Shown in pieces: positions 34,768 to 42,454 of a stretch of DNA of 64,000 bases. The translations under genes and the position numbers were made by a program. This DNA comes from Cytophagales bacterium (GTDB lineage Bacteria; Bacteroidota; Bacteroidia; Cytophagales; 172606-1), in NCBI GenBank assembly GCA_030446715.1, contig JAUJMU010000006.1:62001-126000 (forward strand). The letters run 5' to 3'. Every line of letters starts with the position of its first letter. Positions within the stretch are counted from its first letter, which is position 1. The notes below the pieces were generated by a model. The model had not been told where the DNA came from. It worked only from the letters and a program-made list of their open reading frames with translations, and did no database searches.

Positions 34768-35246
34768 ATGGACGGGGTGGTGTACAGATTGATAAAGGAG
34801 CGGTTTCTGGACACACCCTTATCGGCTGAAGGAGCACGTCGCTACGGAGGACGCTGGAATCCTCCGGGGGTGGGTATTCTCTACACATCGGCCAGCCCGG
34901 AACTGGCCCTGCTCGAACAACTGGTCCACCTGCCGGAATTGCCCTACGGGGACCTGCCCAGGTTGTTTTTACTCACGCTCACTTTGCCCGATCCGCCCGA
35001 ACAGTTGAGCCAACTGCCTGCCGGCTGGCGCGCGAGGAGGCCGGTTACCAGACCTGTCACCGGCTGCTGGCCGATTGGCTCGGGCATCCTCATGTGCTGG
35101 CAATAGGTGTTCCTTCGGCAGTAGTGCCGGAGTCAATCAACTACCTGCTGCATCCGCTGCATGATTCTTATGCTCAGATCCGGATCCTGCGCAGTGCTCC
35201 CTTTGAGATTGATCCCCGGCTGTGGCACAGGCACTCCTCTGAGTAA
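34768..35246 (+). CDS. RES domain toxin, frameshifted near its middle
   Basis: ATG 34768 starts MDGVVYRLIKERFLDTPLS, then GARRYGGRWNPPGVGILYTS and LALLEQLVHLPELP. These are the RES domain with its conserved Arg (GGRWN), Tyr (LYTS) and Glu (LLEQLVH), which in characterised members degrade NAD+. The frame shifts at 35027 (one G short: LPAGWAREEAGYQTCHRL is expected). The end HRLLADWLGHPHVLAIGVPS...RLWHRHSSE is read one frame over to TAA 35244-35246, with the Ser/Asn-containing PSAVVPESINYLLHP in place. With the base restored the protein has normal length, about 159 residues. Alternative start: GTG 34747. Confidence 0.75.
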
Positions 35247-35267
35247 AAAAAGTAGTCTTAAATAGCT

Positions 35268-35345
35268 GCACAATTGTTTAACTGCTGGATTGTTCAACTG
35301 TTGAAGGCCCGGTAAATGACCATTCAGCCATATAACAATTCAACT
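35268..35345. repeat. Dispersed palindromic repeat, copy C (inverted relative to 29.7 kb)
   Basis: AACTGTTGAAGGCCCGGTAA followed by ATGACCATTCAGCCATATAA is, in complement, the core of the 29674-29830 repeat. The left edge AATAGCTGCACAATT resembles the 63.5-kb copy. Confidence 0.65.
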
Positions 35346-35378
35346 TGGCTTCCCCTTTCTTCATCACCTGCCTGAGCC

Positions 35379-35425
35379 GGACAAAAACAAAAACCCTGTC
35401 GCAAACCGGTTTGCGACAGGGTTCA
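35379..35425 (-). terminator. Rho-independent terminator of rpmB
   Basis: A perfect 14-bp stem (AACCCTGTCGCAAA, loop CCGG) at 35392-35423 is followed, on the minus strand, by TTTTGTTTTTGT. It lies 23 bases after the rpmB stop. Confidence 0.88.
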
Positions 35426-35445
35426 ATAAGTTTTGCGGGATATTC

Positions 35446-35684
35446 TCAGGCCAGCTTGAGCCCTTCTATCTGGGCTTTTTTCAGTACTGCCTCAATTCCG
35501 TTTTTGGAAATGGTGCGGATAGCGGTGGTAGATAGCTTCAGCGTAATCCACTCCCCTTTGAGGGAACAAAAAAGCGCTTGGTCTGAAGGTTAGGATAAAA
35601 CTTACGCTTGGTTCTATTGTTGGCGTGGGAAACATTGTTTCCGACACGTGTTCTTTTTCCGGTTATTTGACAGACTCTTGCCAT
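35446..35684 (-). CDS. rpmB: 50S ribosomal protein L28, with an apparent one-base deletion
   Basis: ATG 35684 begins [20 protein letters not shown], then [20 protein letters not shown], unmistakable L28. After SKG the frame runs into a stop. One frame over, the rest is perfect L28: [35 protein letters not shown], ending at TGA 35446-35448. Adding one G to the run of four (forward strand CCCC at 35553-35556) restores a 79-residue protein. L28 is a ribosomal protein expected to be intact in a living cell, so the break is most simply a consensus error. The gene stands alone here; rpmG, often adjacent, is not seen. Confidence 0.93.
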
Positions 35685-35717
35685 GACAATGAGGGTTAGC
35701 TTCTTAAAATCAGGTTG

Positions 35718-35749
35718 CAAATATCTTCTTTTTGCGGCTGATATACAAA
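35718..35749 (-). promoter_or_regulatory. Putative promoter of rpmB
   Basis: On the minus strand TTTG (35749-35746), a 20-base spacer and GATATTTG (35725-35718) match the Bacteroidota -33/-7 pattern with one mismatch. The rpmB ATG follows 33 bases on. Confidence 0.45.
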
Positions 35750-35777
35750 TTATGACCTTAAATTATCGCTACCTTCA

Positions 35778-36005
35778 TCACTCGGTCAGCCCCATAGCAG
35801 TGGGCGGAGCATCAGAAGCCTTATCCGGCGGGTCGGTTTTTTCGTTTTTGGTACCGTAGGGGCAATGACGGCACCGGCTCCGGCAGCAGTAACCGCGCTT
35901 GAGGTGATAACAGCCCGTAAACACCAGCAGGCCGTGCTCGTCAAAGTAATAATCTTCCGGCATTAACCCCTTGTTCTTCAGGAACAGCCTCTCCCGCTCA
36001 TCCAT
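35778..36005 (-). CDS. Small Cys-rich DUF5522 protein
   Basis: From ATG 36005 the protein has 75 residues: MDERERLFLKNKGLMPEDYY, DEHGLLVFTGCYHLKRGYCC, then RSRCRHCPYG and a Pro/Asp-rich tail. The Y-H-L-x-R-G-Y-C-C-x-x-x-C-x-H-C-P-Y-G pattern is the DUF5522 signature; its Cys/His set suggests metal binding. Function is unknown. A start at 36065 (MQTFLAKPWFSIYKNN) would add 20 residues and lies next to the divergent aminotransferase start. The very long frame that continues upstream to 36836 is an antisense shadow of that aminotransferase gene. Confidence 0.8.
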   Translation of the reverse strand: MDERERLFLKNKGLMPEDYYFDEHGLLVFTGCYHLKRGYCCRSRCRHCPYGTKNEKTDPPDKASDAPPTAMGLTE

Positions 36006-36080
36006 TGGAATCCCCTGGTTATTTTTGTAGATTGAAAACCATGGCTTGGCCAGGAATGTTTGCATTTTAAAAAATAACCT

Positions 36081-37340
36081 ATGATACCTGCCATTGATGA
36101 TTCGCTGCGGATAATTGAACTTGAACAAAACTATGTTGCCCATAACTATCACCCGCTGCCGGTAGTTCTTGCCCGGGGAGAAGGCGTATACCTCTGGGAC
36201 GTAAACGGAAAACGATACTTTGATTTTTTGTCGGCCTACAGCGCCGTCAACCAGGGACATTGCCATCCCCGCATTATTGAGGCCCTGGTGCGGCAGGCGC
36301 AGACGCTTACCCTGACTTCCCGCGCCTTTTACAGCGACCAGCTCGGTGAATGCGCCCGTTTTGTGTGCGATTATTTCGGGTATGACCGGGTTCTGCTGAT
36401 GAACACCGGAGCCGAGGCCAATGAAACTGCCCTGAAGCTGGTCCGCAAGTGGGGCTATCAGGTGAAGGGCATCCCGCCTAACGAAGCCATTATCGTAGCG
36501 GTGCAGCGGAATTTCCACGGCCGTACGCTTGCCGTTATTTCTGCCTCTACGGACCCCGTGGCCACGGCCAATTTTGGCCCGTTCATGCCGGGCTACGAAG
36601 TTATACCCTACAACGACCTGAAGGCGCTTGGGGAGGCTTTGAAAAACCCGAATGTCTGCGGCTTCTGGGTTGAGCCCATTCAGGGAGAAGCCGGGGTATT
36701 TGTACCCGAAGACGGCTACCTTGCCCGGGCACAGGAACTTTGCGACCAGTACGGCGTGCTGCTGATGATGGATGAAGTACAGACGGGCATCGGCCGGACC
36801 GGCAAACTGCTGGCCTCGGACCACGAGAATGTGCATCCGGATATACTGATCCTGGGTAAGGCGCTTTCAGGGGGCGTATATCCGGTTTCGGCCGTGCTGG
36901 CAAGCGACGAGATCATGCTCACCATTGGGCCGGGCGAACACGGCTCCACGTTCGGTGGCAATCCGCTGGCCTGCACCGTGACTATGGCGGCCCTGAAAGT
37001 AATCGAAGAAGAGAAGCTGATCGAAAATGCGGCCCGGATGGGAGAAATTTTCCGTCAGCGGATGAACGCCATCCGGTCCAAAACGGACGTACTGAAAGCT
37101 GTCCGGGGCAAGGGATTGCTCAACGCCATCGACATCCGCGAAACGGAAGACGGCCGCACGGCGTGGGATCTTTGCCTCGCCCTGCGCGACAATGGCCTGC
37201 TGGCCAAACCCACCCACGGCGACAAGATCCGGTTTGCTCCACCGCTGGTGATCACCGAAGAGCAGATGCACGAATGCTGTGCGATTATCGAAAATACAAT
37301 CATCGCATTCGGCGAAGGAAGCAACTGGCCGAAGAAATGA
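36081..37340 (+). CDS. rocD: Ornithine--oxo-acid aminotransferase
   Basis: The 419-residue class III PLP enzyme shows [74 protein letters not shown] (Asp231 holds the PLP ring nitrogen) and [15 protein letters not shown] (Lys260 forms the Schiff base). [10 protein letters not shown] with the NFHGRT context is characteristic of ornithine delta-aminotransferase rather than acetylornithine or GABA aminotransferases. The enzyme converts ornithine and 2-oxoglutarate to glutamate semialdehyde and glutamate. Length is normal and a terminator follows. Confidence 0.93.
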   Translation: MIPAIDDSLRIIELEQNYVAHNYHPLPVVLARGEGVYLWDVNGKRYFDFLSAYSAVNQGHCHPRIIEALVRQAQTLTLTSRAFYSDQLGECARFVCDYFGYDRVLLMNTGAEANETALKLVRKWGYQVKGIPPNEAIIVAVQRNFHGRTLAVISASTDPVATANFGPFMPGYEVIPYNDLKALGEALKNPNVCGFWVEPIQGEAGVFVPEDGYLARAQELCDQYGVLLMMDEVQTGIGRTGKLLASDHENVHPDILILGKALSGGVYPVSAVLASDEIMLTIGPGEHGSTFGGNPLACTVTMAALKVIEEEKLIENAARMGEIFRQRMNAIRSKTDVLKAVRGKGLLNAIDIRETEDGRTAWDLCLALRDNGLLAKPTHGDKIRFAPPLVITEEQMHECCAIIENTIIAFGEGSNWPKK

Positions 37341-37365
37341 CGGACGGAAGGGGTGAAAAATAAAA

Positions 37366-37416
37366 CAGAATGCAAGAAAACTTAACCTGATTTCCCTGCA
37401 TTCTGAACTTTTCTTT
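37366..37416 (+). terminator. Terminator of rocD
   Basis: CAGAATGCAAGAAA pairs with TTTCCCTGCATTCTG (ending 37405), followed by AACTTTTCTTT. Confidence 0.65.
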
Positions 37417-37548
37417 ATCTTGGCTGTTAATTATAGCAAAGCAGCTTTCAAGCAAAGGTGTGAGTGTGTTATTAAACAGTCCTATCAGGCCCCCCGCCAG
37501 ATAGGATTGTTTCTTTTATGGCATTCCTCAGCTGCATGGGTTGAAGCG

Positions 37549-37830
37549 CTAAACGGTCTTTTTCTGACATTTTGCCGCCCAAGCGGTGCTGCAAACCGGA
37601 TTTTCGGCTTTTCCTGCCGGCTTTATAACCTCCCCGGAAGTTAATTTGGGTGTTGGCAGCTGCATACCCCGCGAACAGCCCAGGGAAGCCGTACGCATGT
37701 AGGTGGTACCAGACTTCTTTCCGGAACTCTGATCTTTTCCCTTTCCTTCCTCTTCCAGATTCGGAAAACCCATGCTCATGCAGATCAGGCAAAGGGCAGT
37801 GGCAACAGTAGAAAGTTTCAGCGTTTTCAT
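37549..37830 (-). CDS. Small exported hypothetical protein
   Basis: ATG 37830 opens a 93-residue frame with a signal-peptide-like start (MKTLKLSTVATALCLICMSM), then a Lys/Gly/Ser-rich hydrophilic stretch, and three further Cys residues (LGCSRG, VCSTAWAAKCQ). No family is recognised. The leader upstream is AT-rich. It faces rocD convergently. An overlapping frame (37472-37792) lacks a signal sequence and is less likely. Confidence 0.45.
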   Translation of the reverse strand: MKTLKLSTVATALCLICMSMGFPNLEEEGKGKDQSSGKKSGTTYMRTASLGCSRGMQLPTPKLTSGEVIKPAGKAENPVCSTAWAAKCQKKTV

Positions 37831-38470
37831 AATGAGTGTGTTTTACTACTATGTTATGGCAAATATAGTCTTATAAACAATACCTTGCAATACAAAGTAC
37901 CTTATTTTCTTTCCGGTTTTGCCCGATTTACTTAACCAATCCCTATGCCAAACCTGAAAATGTTTTTTTACCGCAGGTAAGCCCCTTTTTTCCTGAATAT
38001 GTGTCCGTTTACGATTGGAAATATCCGATTCCGGACACCCTTGCTCCTGGGACAATCAAATGTAAATGTACCTGATGCGTTCAGCCACCCGTTTATTGCT
38101 GTTTTCCCGTTACGCGGCGAATACCTCCTTTTTTCCTGATGAGGTAATTATGGCTATAAGATTCACATTCTGCTCAGGAAGTTGCACCCGAATCAAAATT
38201 TTTAATTATTACAACCTTGGTTTACATTCTCCGGAAAAGTAACCCGCTTTTTGTGCAGATTTTCAAATTCAGATGCTTTAGCTGCGCAAATGCCCGGTTA
38301 ATTAAAGTTGAACTTTGTTAAATTCTGGCTTCCGGCACCCTGCCGCCGGGAAAACCAAAAGAAGGGACATCCGTAACAATCCATTTTTCAGGTAAAGCGA
38401 ACCACTGATTATTTCTTTACGGAGTCGCCCAGACGGTAACCGGCAGCAAGCATCTGGTGCGGATAAACAA
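37831..38470. other. AT-rich intergenic region
   Basis: About 640 bases with no supported coding frame. The first part probably holds the promoter of the small exported protein. No trace of the missing 5' part of the downstream metallo-hydrolase was recognised. Confidence 0.45.
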
Positions 38471-39341
38471 TGGGAAGCGGATTCTGCTCGTTTTCGGGCG
38501 ACATCGGCCGGTTTACCAACCGGATTCAGAAAGCGCCCCAGCCTGTTCCGCAGGCAGATGTAATCATCTGTGAGTCTGCGTACGGCAATGCATTCCATTC
38601 GGGGATTGAAAATACAGAGACCAGACTGGAAGCGCTGGTCATGGAAACGTGCGGTGAAAAGGCGGCAAGCTGCTCATTCCGGCTTTCAGCGTGGGCCGCA
38701 CGCAGGAACCGATCTACTCCCTCAACCGGCTGGCGGAAGAGGGGCGATTGGGCGATTTCAAGGTTTTCGTAGACAGTCCGATGTCGGTTTACGCCACGGA
38801 AATTGTCAGAAGTCATCCGGAATGTTTCAACGAAGAAATGCTCGGATACATCCGCACCGATGACCCGGACCCGTTTCATTTTACCCACCTGCACTACATT
38901 ACTGAGGCTGAGGATTCTAAACTGATTCAACTGGTGGATGAACCCTGCATCATTATTTCTTCTTCCGGAATGATGGAAGCCGGCCGGATCAGGCACCACC
39001 TGAAAGCAAACATCTCCGATACCCGGAACACGATTCTGATCACCGGGTACTGCGAACCCTCCACGCTGGGTGGCAAGCTTATGGCCGGTGCCGACACCGT
39101 AAATATTATGGGAGAAGCGTACGAAGTCAAAGCTTCCGTTGAGGTGATGAAGGAATACAGTGCCCACGGGGACTTCGGTGACATAGCTAAGTTTCTGATC
39201 AGCCAGGACAAGGAAAGAATAAAGCAGCTTTTTCTGGTACACGGGGAGCCCGATGCCATGCAGAAGCTGAAGGATGACCTTGGAGATATGGACTACGCCA
39301 GTATTGTGATGCCAAAATACCGGTCGTCGTACGAGTTTTAG
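38471..39341 (+). pseudogene. 5'-truncated metallo-beta-lactamase/beta-CASP RNA hydrolase
   Basis: The recognisable protein starts in mid-domain with FSGDIGRFTNRI, APQPVPQADVIICESAYGN and ENTETRLEALVMETCG. One base is missing at 38657-38660 (GEKGGKLLIPAFSVGRTQEP expected), and the frame continues from 38691 with RTQEPIYSLNRLAEEG, FVDSPMSVYATEI, CIIISSSGMMEAGRIRHHL, VEVMKEYSAHGDFGDI and LVHGEPDAM. These are the beta-CASP and RMMBL parts of KH-less CPSF73-like hydrolases. The first ~190 residues, with the HxHxDH zinc motif, are absent, so no active enzyme can result. Only the 3' half is left in the genome here. Confidence 0.8.
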
Positions 39342-39405
39342 ACAAATTTGAATGGGGATACAGAAGGCATCCCTCCTTTGTATCATCCCAAAAAGTTACT
39401 TTTTT

Positions 39406-39450
39406 AAGCACAGGCGTGCCACGGTCTGGAACCGTGGCACGCCTGTGCTT
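39406..39450. repeat. Perfect 20-bp inverted repeat
   Basis: AAGCACAGGCGTGCCACGGT (39406-39425), a 5-base loop and its exact complement (39431-39450). There is no T-run after it on the plus strand, so a simple terminator is not evident. It lies about 65 bases after the metallo-hydrolase remnant. Confidence 0.75.
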
Positions 39451-39556
39451 ACAGTAAAAGAGGCAAAACAAAGTTTTGCCAAGGAAAAGGTGTAGGCAGA
39501 GACTACCCTCAGCCGCAGGGGGGCAAAGCCGGAATATTCTCACTGGCGCCAGAATA

Positions 39557-39767
39557 AGATTTGAGCCGGGAGACGTAAGACCGGAGAGGTCAGATGGAGA
39601 GACTGCGTTCAGTTATAGAAAGCGTCTTAACTTGTCGGAAAAGAAAAGTGTCGGTAAATCTTTCGGATTTATGAAATCCGAAAGATTTTTCCGAAAGGAT
39701 ACGACCTGGTCTATATCTCCTGCTCCCAATCTCCCATCTTACGTCGCCCGTCGCCCGGCTCAAATCT
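39557..39767. repeat. Inverted copy of the serS 3' end, enclosing a hairpin
   Basis: AGATTTGAGCCGGGAGACGT (39557-39576) recurs inverted at 39737-39767, where it overlaps the serS stop codon; the second copy has a 7-base tandem addition. Between them AAATCTTTCGGATTT (39656-39670) pairs perfectly with 39674-39688 and is followed by TTCCG. Confidence 0.6.
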
Positions 39768-41031
39768 GATCGAAGCCGGTGTAGGGACGCAGCACTTCGG
39801 GAATGGTGATGCCGTTTTCGGACTGGTTGTTTTCGAGTAGAGCTGCCAGAATCCGGGGCAGAGCAAGTGCACTGCCGTTCAGCGTGTGCAGCAGACTGGT
39901 TTTTTTGTTTTCGTCGCGGTAGCGTAGCTTGAGCCGGCTGGCCTGGAAAAATTCAAAATTACTGACTGAACTCACTTCCAGCCAGCGGCCCTGAGCGGCG
40001 GAGTACACCTCCATGTCATAGGTAAGGGCGGAAGCAAAGCCCATGTCGCCGCCGCAGAGGCGCAACACGCGGTATGGCAGACCAAGTTTCTGCAACAGGC
40101 CCTGCACGTGCCCGCTCATTTCTTCGAGGGCGGCGTAGGAATTCTCGGGCAGTTCTACCCGCACAATTTCCACCTTATCGAACTGGTGCAGGCGGTTCAG
40201 GCCGCGTACGTGTGCTCCCCAGGCACCGGCTTCGCGGCGGAAACAGGGCGTGTAACCTACGTTCTTTACGGGTAAATCTTTCGGCTCCAGAATCACGTCG
40301 CGGTACAGGTTGGTAATGGGCACCTCGGCCGTGGGGATCAGATAAAGCCCGTCTTCGGGAGCAAAGTACATCTGGCCTTCCTTATCGGGCAGCTGGCCGG
40401 TGCCGAAGCCGGAAGCCTCATTGACCAAAACAGGTGGCTGGATTTCGGTGTATCCTGCGTTCAGGGCTTCATCAAGGAAGAAATTGATCATGGCCCGCTG
40501 CAGCCTTGCGCCTTTGCCCTTGTAGACCGGAAAACCGCTGCCGGCAATTTTTACGCCCAGTTCAAAATCAATGATGTCGTATTTTTTAATCAGGTCCCAG
40601 TGCGGTACGGCCCCGGCGTAGAGCTGCGGAATGTCGCCGTGCTGAAGCACTACCTCATTGTCTCCGGCGGTGCGGCCCTCCGGTACGCTGCTGTGGGGTA
40701 CATTTGGCAGGGTCACCAGCAGGCGTTGCAACTCTTCCTCTGCGTTACGCATGGCCTCGTCGAGTTCTTTCGCCTGCGTTTTGAGCGAAGCAGTCTGGTC
40801 TTTAGCCGCTTCCGCTTCTTCCTTTTTACCGGCTTTCATCAACGCGCCAATTTCCCTTGCCAGATTGTTGGACTGGGCAAGGGTATTGTCTAACTGGGTT
40901 TGCGCGTCACGCCGCCGCTGATCAAGGGACAATACGCCTTCCACGGCTTCAGCGGCATTGGCAAAATGTTTCTTCCGGAGTCCTTTGATGACGGCTTCCC
41001 GGTTATCGCGCAGGTAAGGAATGGGCAGCAT
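39760..41031 (-). CDS. serS: Seryl-tRNA synthetase
   Basis: Met 41031 (MLPIPYLRDNREAVIKGLRK) is the family start, giving 423 residues. The frame is open to 41169, but those codons overlap ribH. Residues 1-110 are the tRNA-binding coiled coil (LDQRRRDAQTQLDNTLAQSN, LDEAMRNAEEELQRLL). Class II motifs follow: motif 2 region CFRREAGAWGAHVRGLNRLHQF, and motif 3 LHTLNGSALALPRILAALLE. TAEVPITN is the serine-site TxE loop. The enzyme charges tRNA-Ser with serine. It lies 55 bases downstream of ribH on the same strand. The frame is intact. Confidence 0.96.
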   Translation of the reverse strand: MLPIPYLRDNREAVIKGLRKKHFANAAEAVEGVLSLDQRRRDAQTQLDNTLAQSNNLAREIGALMKAGKKEEAEAAKDQTASLKTQAKELDEAMRNAEEELQRLLVTLPNVPHSSVPEGRTAGDNEVVLQHGDIPQLYAGAVPHWDLIKKYDIIDFELGVKIAGSGFPVYKGKGARLQRAMINFFLDEALNAGYTEIQPPVLVNEASGFGTGQLPDKEGQMYFAPEDGLYLIPTAEVPITNLYRDVILEPKDLPVKNVGYTPCFRREAGAWGAHVRGLNRLHQFDKVEIVRVELPENSYAALEEMSGHVQGLLQKLGLPYRVLRLCGGDMGFASALTYDMEVYSAAQGRWLEVSSVSNFEFFQASRLKLRYRDENKKTSLLHTLNGSALALPRILAALLENNQSENGITIPEVLRPYTGFDQI

Positions 41032-41086
41032 AGGGAGAATGGGATTGATAAGGGATTTGGGAACCGGAAAATTAATGAAATGCCCT

Positions 41087-41569
41087 TTAATTCTGGAAGC
41101 CCAGCATTTTGATGGCTGTAATGGCTGCCTCGTCGCCTTTGTTGCCGTGTTTTCCACCGGCCCGGTCAAGTGCCTGCTCTAGGGTATCGGGGGTAAGCAC
41201 GCCAAAGATCACGGGTTTGTCGAACTTCAGCCCTACATCCGTCAACCCATGGGCAACGGCATTGCAGATAAAATCAAAGTGGCGCGTTTCGCCCTGAATC
41301 ACGCAGCCCAGGCAGATCACGGCGTCAATATCGCTCCGGGAGGCAGTCCACTGGGCACCGAGGGTGAGTTCGAAGCTGCCCGGAACGCTTTTCCGGATGA
41401 TGTTTTCGGCCTGCGCGCCTTCTTTCAGCAGGGTCTGGTACGCCCCTTTGTAGAGGGCCTCCGTTACCTGCGCATTCCACTCAGCTACGACAATGGCAAA
41501 GCGTTTACCGGAAATGTCGGCAATATTCTGGTCCGAGTATTCACTCAGATTTTTCAGGGTTGAAGCCAT
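41087..41569 (-). CDS. ribH: 6,7-dimethyl-8-ribityllumazine synthase
   Basis: The 160-residue protein has the family features AIVVAEWNAQVTEALYKGA (ring-stacking aromatic Trp), VPGSFELTLGAQ, VICLGCVIQGETRHFDFICN (with the catalytic His) and VIFGVLTPDTLEQALDRAGG plus NKGDEAAITAIKM. It joins 5-amino-6-ribitylaminouracil with dihydroxybutanone phosphate in the penultimate step of riboflavin synthesis. It follows the TPR membrane protein gene on the same strand, an order common in this group; no other rib gene is near. The frame is intact, and short repeats (TTCGATGTTCGTTA) lie just upstream. Confidence 0.95.
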   Translation of the reverse strand: MASTLKNLSEYSDQNIADISGKRFAIVVAEWNAQVTEALYKGAYQTLLKEGAQAENIIRKSVPGSFELTLGAQWTASRSDIDAVICLGCVIQGETRHFDFICNAVAHGLTDVGLKFDKPVIFGVLTPDTLEQALDRAGGKHGNKGDEAAITAIKMLGFQN

Positions 41570-41608
41570 GTTCGATGTTCGTTATTCGATGTTCGTTATT
41601 CCATAAAA

Positions 41609-41640
41609 AGAAAAAGGATAAAGCATGGGCTCTATCCTTT
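41609..41640 (-). terminator. Terminator of the TPR membrane protein gene
   Basis: On the minus strand AAAGGATAGAGC pairs with GCTTTATCCTTT, followed by TTCTTTTTAT. It lies about 25 bases after the stop codon at 41665. Confidence 0.75.
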
Positions 41641-41664
41641 CGTATGTTCAGCGCGGCACAGGAG

Positions 41665-42366
41665 TTACTGGCCCACCGAAGCTTGTAATTTGGATCTGTA
41701 TTTTCTGGCGTTCACTGCTTCCGCAGCGTTTGGATACCGGGTCACGATCTGATCATAGGTATCAATGGCCGCCTGGTTGTCCTTATTCAGTTCCTGAGCC
41801 AGCCCCAGCTTCATCAGGTAAGCAGGCGTAAAGAATTCATTCGGCTTGTAATCAGCCGCTTTCCTGTAAAACCGGGCCGCTTCGGCGGTGTTATTTTTCT
41901 CCATGTATGCATCGCCGGTAAGGGCGTAGGCGCGGCCCTGCACCAGCAGATCATCGGAACTGAAATCTTCAAGGTATTCAATGGCTTCGTCAAACTTGCC
42001 TTGTTTGAGGTAGGCAGCTCCCGCGTAGAATCTGGCCAGGTTACCGGCCCTGGTCATGCCGTAGTCTTCCGCAATGGCAATCAGTCCTTCGTTGGCTCCG
42101 TCACCGTTGAGGGCCTTCTGCAACGAATCTGCCTCGAAGTAGTACACGGCCGGGTACATCAGGCTCTGCGCCTCTTCATTCTTCATGTTGCGGTAGTAAC
42201 TCCAGGCGATCAGGCCGCCGACGATCAGTGCCGCGGCCACCACGGCACCAATCAGCAGGTTACGGTTCTTGTGCAGAAAATCCTCACCGGCAGCTAATTT
42301 GTCAGCCACCGGATCATTTTTCTGGACTGGTTGTGAAACAGCCGCCACGTTGTCTTTCTTAGCCAT
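41665..42366 (-). CDS. Membrane-anchored tetratricopeptide repeat protein (YfgM-like)
   Basis: The 233-residue protein has one transmembrane helix (LLIGAVVAAALIVGGLIAW, residues ~37-55) after a charged N-terminus, and a periplasm-facing TPR array: ARFYAGAAYLKQGKFDEAIE, RAYALTGDAYMEKNNTAEAA, AYLMKLGLAQELNKDNQAAI, each near 34 residues. This matches YfgM-type proteins, proposed to work with the SecYEG translocon and periplasmic chaperones, and the tol-pal-associated TPR proteins of Bacteroidota. Its position before ribH is frequently seen. It is intact, with its own terminator, so probably monocistronic. Confidence 0.85.
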   Translation of the reverse strand: MAKKDNVAAVSQPVQKNDPVADKLAAGEDFLHKNRNLLIGAVVAAALIVGGLIAWSYYRNMKNEEAQSLMYPAVYYFEADSLQKALNGDGANEGLIAIAEDYGMTRAGNLARFYAGAAYLKQGKFDEAIEYLEDFSSDDLLVQGRAYALTGDAYMEKNNTAEAARFYRKAADYKPNEFFTPAYLMKLGLAQELNKDNQAAIDTYDQIVTRYPNAAEAVNARKYRSKLQASVGQ

Positions 42367-42454
42367 TTAATAAGTAAAAAACGGATTGTAGAGTATTTAG
42401 AACCGCAAAGGTAACAAAACATTTCGGCTCACGCCAAACAAAGGAAACAGTTCT

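Noticed and set aside
35778-36836. A 352-codon minus-strand frame covering half of rocD
   Set aside because: Only its last 75 codons (the DUF5522 gene) are real; the rest is antisense to the ornithine aminotransferase.
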